From Bryobacteraceae bacterium (lineage in GTDB: Bacteria > Acidobacteriota > Terriglobia > Bryobacterales > Bryobacteraceae), in the NCBI GenBank assembly GCA_947458745.1, contig CANGYQ010000017.1:36923-100922 (forward strand): a stretch of DNA of 64,000 nt, in the 5' to 3' direction. The notes beneath the pieces are model-generated. The model ran no database searches. It saw only the letters and a list, made by a program, of their open reading frames with translations, and was not told where the DNA came from. Shown in pieces: positions 36,488-44,613 of the stretch. A program made the position numbers and the translations under genes. How positions within the stretch are numbered: position 1 is the first letter of the stretch; every line of letters starts with the position of its first letter.

Positions 36488-37414
36488 ATGTTTCTAGGAA
36501 TTGATGGCGGACAATCATCAACCACCGCGCTGATCGGCGACGACACCGGCCGGGTGGTGGGCTACGGCCGAGGTGGCGAATGCAACCACGTCAAGGGTCC
36601 AGCAGGGCGCGACAAGTTCATCAACGCCATTACGGGCTGCGTCAATGCGGCGGGCGGCGCGGGCATGAAGTTCACGGCAGTCTGCGGCGGCTTCTCCGGT
36701 GGCCCGGCCGACAAAGAACAGTTGCTAGCCGAAATGTTTCCCGGCGCGAAGATCTTTGCGACCAACGACGGCTTGATCGCGCTCACCGGAGCCACCGCCG
36801 GGGAGCCGGGCATCATCACGATTGCCGGCACCGGGCAGTTCACCTTTGGCCGCGCGCGCGATGGCCGGACGGCGCGCGCCGGAGGCTGGGGCTATGTGTT
36901 TGGTGATGAGGGCGCCGGCTTTGACCTGACGCGCCAAGCTCTGCGGGCGGCCCTGCGCGAGGAAGAAGGCTGGGGACCACGCACCGTGTTGACCAGCCGC
37001 CTGTTGGCCGCCACCGAGGCACTGAGCGTCAACGATCTGTTGCATCAGTTCTACACCACCGATTGGCCACGGCCCAAGATCGCCGCGCTCTCGAAGCTGG
37101 TGGACGAAGCGGCCGTCGATGGCGATGACGTGGCGCGAGATCTATTGCACGCCGCCGCGCAGCAGCTGGCCGGGTACACGTCCGCCCTGCGCGGCATGCT
37201 CTTCCAGCCGGGCGAAGTGGCACGCGTGGCCTGGATTGGAGGTGCCTTCCAAAGTGAGCTGCTTCTGTGGCGGTACCGGATGCTGGTGGAACTGGAAGAC
37301 GCCAACCGCTGCGGCCCGCCGGAGATGGGCCCCGCCGCGGGAGCGCTGATCGAAGCCTATCGCCATGCGGGGCTAGCCGTCGAGTTGAAAGACGTTCCGG
37401 CGTTCCTCAAGTAG
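36488..37414 (+). CDS. BadF/BadG-type ATPase, N-acetylglucosamine-kinase-like
   Basis: A 308-residue member of the actin-fold BadF/BadG/BcrA/BcrD family, which includes N-acetylglucosamine and glucosamine kinases. Motifs: FLGIDGGQSSTTALIGDD (phosphate 1), a glycine-rich IITIAGTGQFTFGRA (phosphate 2), GGWGYVFGDEGAGFDL, and WIGGAFQSELLL (adenosine). No Cys cluster of the benzoyl-CoA-reductase activators is seen, favouring a sugar kinase. ATG 36488 has GAGAGGATC upstream. It ends the run nth-lipoprotein-GT-C protein-kinase; recycling of amino sugars from glycan turnover would fit. Confidence 0.85.
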   Translation: MFLGIDGGQSSTTALIGDDTGRVVGYGRGGECNHVKGPAGRDKFINAITGCVNAAGGAGMKFTAVCGGFSGGPADKEQLLAEMFPGAKIFATNDGLIALTGATAGEPGIITIAGTGQFTFGRARDGRTARAGGWGYVFGDEGAGFDLTRQALRAALREEEGWGPRTVLTSRLLAATEALSVNDLLHQFYTTDWPRPKIAALSKLVDEAAVDGDDVARDLLHAAAQQLAGYTSALRGMLFQPGEVARVAWIGGAFQSELLLWRYRMLVELEDANRCGPPEMGPAAGALIEAYRHAGLAVELKDVPAFLK

Positions 37415-37529
37415 CCCGTTAGATGGGAGGGCGCCGGAGCGCCCACACGCCGCTTGCTGGCGCGCGCGGCTCGGTAGAATTTGCGCGTGACCGAGCCGCG
37501 ACCGCGAGGGAGCGGTTTACGACCGACGG

Positions 37530-38996
37530 CTAAGCCCGAGTCAATCGAGCTACCAGATTGTTCTCGCCACCCACATCGGTCAACCGGAATTCGCGGCCCT
37601 GGAAGAAGTACGTCAGGCGCTTGTGATCGACACCCAGCAGACCCAACAGAGTGCCGTGCAAATCGTGCATGGTCACTTTGTCCTCGGTGGCCTTCAGACC
37701 GATCTCATCGGTGGCACCGATAGCCTTGCCGCCCTTGATGCCGCCGCCCGCCATCCAGACAGAGAAGCCATAGGGGTTGTGATCCCGGCCATTGCGGTTG
37801 CCCCCGCCGCCTTCAGCGCCATCCGTGAACGGTGTGCGCCCAAAGTCGCCACCCCACAGCACCACCGTGCTGTCCAGCAGGCCGCGAGACTTCAAATCGG
37901 CCAGCAGACCGGCGATCGGCTTATCCACTTTGCGGGCCATAAACTGGTGGTTCTGGTCACACTCATTGTGGCCATCCCAGCCCACTTCCGCGCCCTTGCG
38001 GCCACCGGAATAAAGCTGGACAAATCGCACACCCTTCTCCACCAGGCGACGCGCCATCAGACACTGCGTGCCGAACTCCGCGCTCATCGGATCATCCAGG
38101 CCATAGAGCTTGCGCGTGGCATCTGATTCCGATTTCAGGTCCGCCACCTCCGGCACCGACATCTGCATCTTGAAGGCCAGCTCATAGGACGCCATGCGCG
38201 CCGCCAACTCGCTGTCGTCGCTGCGGGGCACGCGGTGCTGCTCGTTGTAGGTATTCAGCAGGTCGAACATCTCGCGCTGCTGGGTGGCACTAATCCCTTC
38301 CGGGCGGTTGACGTTCAGGATCGGAGCACCTTCGCTGCGCAGCGTCGTCCCCTGATAGGCCGCCGGCAGAAAGCCCGAGCCGTAAGCCGGTGCGCCCGCC
38401 TTGATGCCGCCATCCAGCATCACCACATAGGCCGGCAGATTCTCGCTCTCATTGCCCAACCCGTAGACAACCCAGGACCCAACGCTCGGCCTCCCAATCC
38501 GGCCCCAGCCCGTGTTCATCCACGTCTGTCCGGTGACGTGCGTGAAGCCATCGTGATGGCAGGAGCGGATGACAGCAAGATCGTCCGCATGCTGCGCGAC
38601 ATTCTCAAACAGGTCCGAAATCTCAAGCCCCGATTGGCCGCGCTTCTTGAAGACGCGCGGCGTGCCCATCAGCGGCGTCTTGTCCATGTTCGAGAACTGG
38701 AAATCCACTTTGCCAAAGCTCGGTGGAATCGGCTTGCCATCCAGCTTGTTCAGCAGCGGCTTAGGGTCAAAGGTATCCAGATGGCTGGGTCCGCCGTGCA
38801 TGAACAGGAAGATGACGCTCTTGCCCTTGGCCGGAAAGTGCGGCGCTTTGGGCGCGAACGGATTGGTGACCGGAGCCGCCTGTGCGTTCTCGCCCAGCAT
38901 CAGCCCAGCGGCCAATGCGCCAAAGCCCAAACCGCTCTTTTCGAGAAACTCGCGCCGCGAGGCAGTACGCAGGGTCTTTTCACAAAAGTAGGACAT
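37530..38996 (-). CDS. DUF1501 protein with Tat-like signal (sulfatase-like fold)
   Basis: A 488-residue exported protein of the DUF1501 family. A twin-arginine signal is present (TASRREFLEKSGLGFGALAAGL). The body has the alkaline-phosphatase-superfamily-like segments VIFLFMHGGPSHLDTFDPKP, VIRSCHHDGFTHVTGQ, GVRFVQLYSGG, VLWGGDFGRTPF and RDHNPYGFSVWMAGGG. These genes occur beside DUF1549/DUF1553 cytochrome-domain genes in planctomycetes and acidobacteria, as here (11 bp after one). The reaction is unknown. Confidence 0.93.
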   Translation of the reverse strand: MSYFCEKTLRTASRREFLEKSGLGFGALAAGLMLGENAQAAPVTNPFAPKAPHFPAKGKSVIFLFMHGGPSHLDTFDPKPLLNKLDGKPIPPSFGKVDFQFSNMDKTPLMGTPRVFKKRGQSGLEISDLFENVAQHADDLAVIRSCHHDGFTHVTGQTWMNTGWGRIGRPSVGSWVVYGLGNESENLPAYVVMLDGGIKAGAPAYGSGFLPAAYQGTTLRSEGAPILNVNRPEGISATQQREMFDLLNTYNEQHRVPRSDDSELAARMASYELAFKMQMSVPEVADLKSESDATRKLYGLDDPMSAEFGTQCLMARRLVEKGVRFVQLYSGGRKGAEVGWDGHNECDQNHQFMARKVDKPIAGLLADLKSRGLLDSTVVLWGGDFGRTPFTDGAEGGGGNRNGRDHNPYGFSVWMAGGGIKGGKAIGATDEIGLKATEDKVTMHDLHGTLLGLLGVDHKRLTYFFQGREFRLTDVGGENNLVARLTRA

Positions 38997-39007
38997 AGCA
39001 GGCTTCC

Positions 39008-41467
39008 TTAATCGACGTACAAGAACTCATTCATGTTCAGCATCACCAAACAGAACCGGGCCAGGCTGGCTTGGTCGGTCACCAGAGCCAATGCCTTTCC
39101 GCGTTCCACAGCGGTGGGCTTTCGGTGCAGCGCCTTCACCCAGGCGGCGTCCACCCAAGCAGCAGGACCGCCCGTAGTCTGGGCAGCAATTGAGGCGGCC
39201 ATGCGCGCCGCCTGAGACACCATAAACTCGCCATTCATCAGCGTCAGCGCTTGCGGAGCCACCGTGGTGCTATCGCGGCGGGAACAGCTCATGGTGGTGT
39301 CCGGCACGTCAAAGGTGGACAGCATCGGCATCGGGAACGTGCGCTTCACATAGAGATAGACACTGCGGCGCGTATGTTCTCGCGGGTCCAGCGCTTCCGG
39401 CCACTGGTTGCGGGCCCACATCACGGTGTACTCCTCGCGGCTCAACTTCGGGATCACCGGACGGCCACCGGCCTTCAGGTTCAGCTCGCCGCTCGTCGCC
39501 AGCACCGCATCGCGCAGCGTCTCGGCGTCCAGGCGTTGCCGGTTCATGCGCCACAGGTGGCGGTTGTTGGCATCAATGCGGGCGTTGTCCTCGCTGAACT
39601 CGCTGGACCGTTGATAAGTCTCCGACAGCATGATGGAGCGGTGCAGTTGCTTGATGCTCCAGCCCTGGGCCACAAATTCACTGGCCAGATAGTCCAGCAG
39701 CTCCGGATGCGTCGGCTCTTCGCCCTGACGGCCAAAGTCGTTTGGCGTCGACACAATGCCGCGGCCGAAATGCCAGTGCCAGACGCGATTGACGATGACG
39801 CGGGCGGTCAGCGGGTGCGTGGGGTCCGTCAGCCATAATGCGAGCGACTTGCGGCGCTGTAGTTTCAGTTCGGGCGAATCCACCACGGTTTTGCCGGCCG
39901 CGATCACCGCCGGGAATGCGGGGTTCACTTTGTCGCCCTTGGCCCGCCAATCACCGCGATGGGTGATATGGATATCGGGCACCGTTTCGGCATGGCCCAG
40001 CACCGTCGCGGTCTGCATCACCGGGTTCGCCTTCAGCGACGCTTGCCCCAACTCGACAATCAGCCGTTGGCGCTCCGCACTTTCAGCCGGAGTCAGCGGA
40101 ATGTCCGCCTCCTTGCCTTCGGCATTTTCTTGCAGGCCTGCGGTCGTGAGGGCTGCTTCAAACTTGGCGGCCAAACCGCGCTGCGCAGCTGACCGCTTAT
40201 CAACGGGCACATCGTAGGCCGCCAGCACCTCTGCCGGGAAGCGGCTGCGGACCTGCTCGACTACGCGCTTGCGGGCGGCTTGGTCGATGCGGTTGATAGC
40301 GCCCTTGATCTCTTCCACCTTCAGCCACGTCGGGTAGCCGGACTTAAAGCCGAAGATATTGAACTTGGCGATGACCGGAATTTCCCGCTCTTCGCTGCCC
40401 GCGAAGATGGCCATCATGCTGTGATAATCGCGCTGCGTCAGGGGGTCGAACTTGTGGTTGTGGCAACGCGAGCAGCCCAGCGTCAGCCCCAGAAACGCTT
40501 CGCCGGTGGTGTCCACCACATCGGTCAGCCATTCGTAGCGCACTTGGCCGCCAAACAGCGCCGCCTCGTGATACGCCGGGCCAATCGTGTAGAGCCCGGT
40601 GGCGATCTTGGCATCCAGGTTCTTCAACTTTTCAGGCGCAATCTGGAAGCCGCCATTCAGATCCAGGTCGTCAGGGAACAGTTCGTCACCTGCCACCTGC
40701 TCCTGCACAAAGCGGTTGTAGGGCTTGTCCTGGTTGAACGACTTGATGACATAGTCACGGTAGCGCCAGGCATTGGGGAAGTAGATGTCCGTCTCAAAGC
40801 CACCCGTATCGGCATAGCGGACCACATCCAGCCAGTGCCGGCCCCAACGCTCGCCGTATTGGGGCGAGGCAAGCAAGCGGTCGATCAACTTGGCGTAGGC
40901 ATCCGGAGAAGCATCGTTGACAAACTCCGCCACCTCGGCGGGACTAGGCGGCAGGCCCAGCAAGTCAAACGTGGCGCGGCGGATCAAGGTGCGGCGATCC
41001 GCGCGGGCCACCGGCTTCAGTTTCTGCGCGGCTAGCTTGGCCACCACGAAAGCATCAATCGGGTTGGTGGCGGTTCCGCTGGGTACCGTGGGCCGGGTGA
41101 CTTTCTGGAAGGACCACCAGGAAGGTTGCGCCGTCAGCGCTCCGCCGCCCCAGTTGGCACCACGATCAATCCAGGACTTCAGCGTCGCCACCTCGGCTTC
41201 GCTCAGCCCCTTCTTGCCGGGCGGCATTTGCAGCGCTCCCTGACGCAGCACGGCCTGATAGATCAGGCTGTCCGCAGCCTTGCCCGGCACCACCGCCGCA
41301 CCCCGGGCACCGCCTTTCAGCATCGATTCCCGTTGCCGCAAATCGAGTCCGCCCATCTGCGCGGCTCCATGGCAACTGGCGCAGTTGCGGTCCAGAATCT
41401 TCAACGCCTCATCGTCCTGGGCCCAGGCCCAGACGCTCAAGGCTATATAAGTAAACAGGAAGCGCAT
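39008..41467 (-). CDS. Planctomycete-type cytochrome DUF1549/DUF1553 protein (PSD1-like)
   Basis: A 819-residue exported protein with a signal peptide (FLFTYIALSVWAWAQD). The N-terminal cytochrome-like domain has a heme motif CASCH (LDRNCASCHGAAQMGG), with MPPGKKGLSEAEVATL as axial-ligand region. DUF1549 follows (ATFDLLGLPPSPAEVAEF, GERWGRHWLDVVRYADTGG), with the conserved CSRCHNHKFDP. DUF1553 is C-terminal (VIVNRVWHWHFGRGIVSTPNDFG). ATG 41467 begins the signal peptide. It is followed by a DUF1501 gene in the same direction. The pair is believed to act in periplasmic breakdown of complex glycans, but the activity is unproven. Confidence 0.93.
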   Translation of the reverse strand: MRFLFTYIALSVWAWAQDDEALKILDRNCASCHGAAQMGGLDLRQRESMLKGGARGAAVVPGKAADSLIYQAVLRQGALQMPPGKKGLSEAEVATLKSWIDRGANWGGGALTAQPSWWSFQKVTRPTVPSGTATNPIDAFVVAKLAAQKLKPVARADRRTLIRRATFDLLGLPPSPAEVAEFVNDASPDAYAKLIDRLLASPQYGERWGRHWLDVVRYADTGGFETDIYFPNAWRYRDYVIKSFNQDKPYNRFVQEQVAGDELFPDDLDLNGGFQIAPEKLKNLDAKIATGLYTIGPAYHEAALFGGQVRYEWLTDVVDTTGEAFLGLTLGCSRCHNHKFDPLTQRDYHSMMAIFAGSEEREIPVIAKFNIFGFKSGYPTWLKVEEIKGAINRIDQAARKRVVEQVRSRFPAEVLAAYDVPVDKRSAAQRGLAAKFEAALTTAGLQENAEGKEADIPLTPAESAERQRLIVELGQASLKANPVMQTATVLGHAETVPDIHITHRGDWRAKGDKVNPAFPAVIAAGKTVVDSPELKLQRRKSLALWLTDPTHPLTARVIVNRVWHWHFGRGIVSTPNDFGRQGEEPTHPELLDYLASEFVAQGWSIKQLHRSIMLSETYQRSSEFSEDNARIDANNRHLWRMNRQRLDAETLRDAVLATSGELNLKAGGRPVIPKLSREEYTVMWARNQWPEALDPREHTRRSVYLYVKRTFPMPMLSTFDVPDTTMSCSRRDSTTVAPQALTLMNGEFMVSQAARMAASIAAQTTGGPAAWVDAAWVKALHRKPTAVERGKALALVTDQASLARFCLVMLNMNEFLYVD

Positions 41468-41591
41468 TGCGCGTTCATGATATCGAGTTCCTGCGATGGC
41501 GACAAGTGTGCTTCCTCCGATCTCGGATCGAAACACGTATTCGGCTGTCAAGATTCACGTTCGGATCACGGTAGTGGCACACTGGTAGGAG

Positions 41592-42392
41592 ATGGGTCCT
41601 ACACCGCCACAACCGCCGAAGCAGCCAATTCCGGGCATTGATCACATTATTGCCGTCGGGTCAGGAAAAGGAGGCGTCGGCAAAACCACGGTTTCGGTCA
41701 ACCTGGCGCTGGCGCTGTCCGGCATGGGCTACAAGGTGGGCCTGCTGGATGCCGATGTCTACGGCCCCAACGTCCCCACCATGCTGGGCACCCAGGAACA
41801 GCCGCTCGGTAGCGGCGACAAGATCCGCCCTATCGCCACCAAGGGTTTGAAAGTGATGTCGATGGGCCTGCTGTCACCCGGTGACAAGCCACTGATCTGG
41901 CGCGGACCGATGCTGCATTCGGTGATCCAGCAGTTTCTGCGGAGCGTCGAATGGGGCACGCTGGACTTCCTGATCATCGACCTGCCCCCCGGCACCGGCG
42001 ACGTTCAGCTCTCTTTGCTGCAGTCCACCCCCATGACCGGTGGCGTAGTGGTGACTACGCCTTCCGCCGTGTCGCTTGAAGATGCGCGCAAGGCCATCGG
42101 CATGTTCCAGCAGCTACGCGTCGAGATTCTGGGCATTGTCGAGAACATGAGCGGCGGCCCGTTCGGCTCCGGTGGGGGTGAGCGGACGGCCACGGCGATG
42201 AATGTCCCGTTCCTGGGTCGTCTGGGCCTGGATGGAGCCATCTGCGAAGGTGGCGATACCGGTCAGCCGGTGGCGATGTTTGGGGAAAGCCACACCGTCG
42301 CGGTGCCGTTTTTCGCACTGGCGCGGACGTTGCTGGAGCGGGTGAAGAACGTCGGTGCCCCAGCCGGGCCCTCCATGACGATCAGCGACTAG
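41592..42392 (+). CDS. mrp: Mrp/NBP35-family iron-sulfur cluster carrier ATPase
   Basis: P-loop ATPase of 266 residues that carries and delivers [4Fe-4S] clusters in the cytoplasm. Motifs: the deviant Walker A GSGKGGVGKTTVSVNLA, LLDADVYGPNVPTMLG, LIIDLPPGTGDVQLSL, and TTPSAVSLEDARKAI. The N-terminal MIP18/DUF59 domain found in many homologues is absent. The usual CxxC cluster motif is not obvious, and only a few cysteines occur (ICEGGD). Function as a carrier is thus by family. Its last 4 bp overlap the convergent purS gene. Confidence 0.9.
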   Translation: MGPTPPQPPKQPIPGIDHIIAVGSGKGGVGKTTVSVNLALALSGMGYKVGLLDADVYGPNVPTMLGTQEQPLGSGDKIRPIATKGLKVMSMGLLSPGDKPLIWRGPMLHSVIQQFLRSVEWGTLDFLIIDLPPGTGDVQLSLLQSTPMTGGVVVTTPSAVSLEDARKAIGMFQQLRVEILGIVENMSGGPFGSGGGERTATAMNVPFLGRLGLDGAICEGGDTGQPVAMFGESHTVAVPFFALARTLLERVKNVGAPAGPSMTISD

Positions 42393-42634
42393 GCCAGCAC
42401 TTCGACGCGGTAGCTTTCGATCACCGGGTTGGCCAGCACATCGTGGGCGATCTGCTCACCTTCCGCCCGGGCCGCCGCGGCATCCGCCACGCCTTCCAAT
42501 TGTAAATCGAACACTTTGCCCTGCCGTACCTGGGCCACTGACTGGTGGCCTTGGCTCACCAGCGCATTGCGCACTGCCTGGCCTTGCGGATCGAGCACGG
42601 TGGCCTTCGGGAAAACATAGACGCGGACAGTCAT
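42389..42634 (-). CDS. purS: Phosphoribosylformylglycinamidine synthase subunit PurS
   Basis: An 81-residue small subunit of the three-part PurS-PurQ-PurL amidotransferase in purine synthesis. It bridges the glutaminase and synthase. Signatures: MTVRVYVFPKATVLDPQGQA, then a GKVFDLQLEG strand, then HDVLANPVIESYRVEVL. Full length for the family. Unlike in most genomes it is not followed by purQ or purL here, and purB lies 2 kb away on the other strand. Confidence 0.93.
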   Translation of the reverse strand: MTVRVYVFPKATVLDPQGQAVRNALVSQGHQSVAQVRQGKVFDLQLEGVADAAAARAEGEQIAHDVLANPVIESYRVEVLA

Positions 42635-42756
42635 TGGTTCTCATCATCCCACACCTGGCTGGGCGGTGTTTTCATGTCGTCGTCATCGAATTCTTGTATA
42701 CATTTCGGACCTTTACAAGTTAGAATTCAAGGGTTCGAGCCTCAGGGACAACCGCC

Positions 42757-43416
42757 ATGAACCTTTTGATTGCAGCTGTGTATTCAATTTTGCTGACCCT
42801 CGCCGTCAGCCTCCCGGCCACCGCTGGAACGGTCACTTTAGCTGCCAGTCAGGATACCTGGATCGTCGATGCGGATACTTTTCGGGATTTCAACGCCGGC
42901 ACGGATGTATTCTTGTGGGTGGACGGCCCGGCCAATGCGCCCACGGGGGGGCTGATCGGCTTCGATCTAACCTCCATCGGCGCCGGTTCCAGCGTGACTT
43001 CCGCGAAGTTGCGCCTTTACCATCAGGCCAACCAACAGTTCGGCCAGTACCTGCGGGCCTATCGGAATCTGGCGGCTTGGAACGAGAATACGGCCACCGC
43101 GTCCAATGCGCCCGGTTTTGACCCGACGCCGGTGGCGGAATTGCTGGTTCTCGATGGTGATGTCGACCTCTACCGCGAATGGGATGTCACCAGCGTCGTG
43201 CAAAGCTGGGTGAAGGGTACATTTGTGAACGCGGGATTCCGGTTGGGCAAGGATGTGACGGGCGGAGCCTCCCCTTACTTTGCCAGCCGTGAGGCGTCAT
43301 TGGGAGTCCCAGAACTGGTCGTCACTTACCGGGTCGCCGTGCCTGAGCCCTCCACGGGACTTACGTTGGGCGCCGCATCCGTACTAGTATTACTAGTCAT
43401 GCGCCGGCGTTCTTGA
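42757..43416 (+). CDS. PEP-CTERM exported protein with DNRLRE domain
   Basis: A 219-residue exported protein. The signal peptide is SILLTLAVSLPATAG. A DNRLRE carbohydrate-binding-like beta domain follows (TVTLAASQDTWIVDAD, DLTSIGAGSSVTSAKLRLY, LYREWDVTSVVQSWVKG, VPELVVTYR). The C-terminal sorting tag is VPEPSTG, then a hydrophobic helix and RRRS. PEP-CTERM proteins are processed by an exosortase and linked to extracellular matrix; no exosortase gene is in this window. A decayed second PEP-CTERM tail lies immediately downstream. Confidence 0.9.
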   Translation: MNLLIAAVYSILLTLAVSLPATAGTVTLAASQDTWIVDADTFRDFNAGTDVFLWVDGPANAPTGGLIGFDLTSIGAGSSVTSAKLRLYHQANQQFGQYLRAYRNLAAWNENTATASNAPGFDPTPVAELLVLDGDVDLYREWDVTSVVQSWVKGTFVNAGFRLGKDVTGGASPYFASREASLGVPELVVTYRVAVPEPSTGLTLGAASVLVLLVMRRRS

Positions 43417-43476
43417 GTTTCTATCCGCTCCTTTCTCTTCGTTGCTTAGTACTCCTATTCCGAGCGCTAGGTATTT

Positions 43477-43638
43477 TTGCTGCTCGCCGGGCCGGGAGCG
43501 CAGTTCGGCCTGTCGGACATCGACCTGGGGACTCTCCCGGAAGGGTCGTTAAACGTGGCCACCCCGGAACCGCTCACCGCAGGTCTGATGGCCGGCACCT
43601 TGGCGATCATGGCCTTCGCCCTACGCCGCCGCGCCTAG
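43477..43638 (+). pseudogene. Decayed PEP-CTERM protein tail
   Basis: A 53-codon open stretch from TTG 43477 ends at TAG 43638. It reads GAQFGLSDIDLGTLPEGS, then TPEPLTA, a hydrophobic helix (GLMAGTLAIMAFA) and LRRRA: a PEP-CTERM sorting signal with almost no protein before it. The frame upstream is blocked by TAG codons at 43468-43470 and earlier. It looks like the 3' end of a second PEP-CTERM gene. The remaining gap (43417-43743) shows nothing else. Confidence 0.6.
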
Positions 43639-43743
43639 ATTCGTTCCGGCTATTGGAGTTCCGCTTACGGCATCGCGGGCCCTGCGGCCCGGCCGGGCCA
43701 GATTTTCGCAGCACTCAAGCGGTGACAGCGCTAAAATTGAGGA

Positions 43744-44547
43744 TTGCCCGTCAAGATCTGCATCCTGGCCTCCAGTAGCTCCGGCAACTGCACCTTCATC
43801 TCTACCGGCACCACCCGGCTGCTGATCGATGCCGGGTTGAGCCGCCGTGAGACGATGGCCCGGTTGGCCGCCGTCGGCGAAACGCTGGAGCGCCTGGACG
43901 CGATCCTGATCACCCACGAGCACAGCGACCATATCGCCGGATTACCGGTGCTGGCCAAGATGCCCAGCCGCCCCATGCGTGAGGCGGGCTGGCGGCAGAC
44001 GCCGGTGTATCTGTCTCACCGCTGCGCCCAGCAGATCGATTGGGGTGGCCATCAGCCCGACGTACGGCCATTCCAGGCGGGCGCGACCTTTGCCATCGGC
44101 GACATCGAGGTGACCAGCTTCACCATCCCGCACGATGCCGTGGACCCCGTGGGATTCACCATTCGCGCCGAAGGCCGGGTGATCGGCATCGCCACCGACC
44201 TGGGCTATGTGCCCGATTCCATCAAGTGGCACCTGCGGCAAACTGACTTTCTCTTGCTCGAATCCAACCATGATCTGGACATGCTGAAGGTGGGCCCGTA
44301 TCCGTGGTCCGTGAAGCAGCGTGTCATGGGCCGGATGGGCCATTTGTCGAATGAAGTGGCCAGCCAGTTTATCCGGGATGATCTGGATGAACGTACTTCG
44401 ACGCTGGTGCTGGGCCACTTGAGTGAGCAGAACAACTACCCCGATCTGGTCCGGCTGGTGGCTTCGCAAGAGCTCGACCGGCGCGGCTTGGCCACGCGGC
44501 TGATCGTCCAGGAGCCCCGGCAAGCCGGTGAGTTGTTCACCCTTTGA
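43744..44547 (+). CDS. MBL-fold metallo-hydrolase, YycJ/WalJ type
   Basis: A 267-residue metallo-beta-lactamase-fold hydrolase. It begins VKICILASSSSGNCTFIST, the hallmark of the YycJ group. The metal motif is LITHEHSDHIAG, with VTSFTIPHDAVDPVGFTI, AIATDLGY-like GIATDLGYVP, and LLESNHDLDML. Members include exonucleases and proteins linked to cell-wall or replication control; the exact role here is unknown. Start TTG 43744. It precedes purB by 66 bp. Confidence 0.9.
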   Translation: MPVKICILASSSSGNCTFISTGTTRLLIDAGLSRRETMARLAAVGETLERLDAILITHEHSDHIAGLPVLAKMPSRPMREAGWRQTPVYLSHRCAQQIDWGGHQPDVRPFQAGATFAIGDIEVTSFTIPHDAVDPVGFTIRAEGRVIGIATDLGYVPDSIKWHLRQTDFLLLESNHDLDMLKVGPYPWSVKQRVMGRMGHLSNEVASQFIRDDLDERTSTLVLGHLSEQNNYPDLVRLVASQELDRRGLATRLIVQEPRQAGELFTL

Positions 44548-44563
44548 GATTTAGAACTTGACC

Positions 44564-44600
44564 GGCGCGCTGCGGCCTGAAAGGCCGACGAAGGCGCGCC
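44564..44600 (+). promoter_or_regulatory. Two-tier hairpin in the purB leader
   Basis: GGCGCGC (44564-44570) pairs with GCGCGCC (44594-44600), enclosing GGCCT-GAA-AGGCC (44574-44586). The structure ends one base before the AGGAGA ribosome site and 13 bp before the purB ATG. There is no T-tract, so it is more likely a stability or translation-control element than a terminator. The effect is inferred. Confidence 0.45.
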
Positions 44601-44613
44601 AGGAGAACCGATA

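Noticed and set aside
37429..37444. GGGCGC-CGGA-GCGCCC hairpin after the BadF kinase gene as a terminator
   Set aside because: Six-bp stem without T-tract in GC-rich DNA; too weak to list as a feature.
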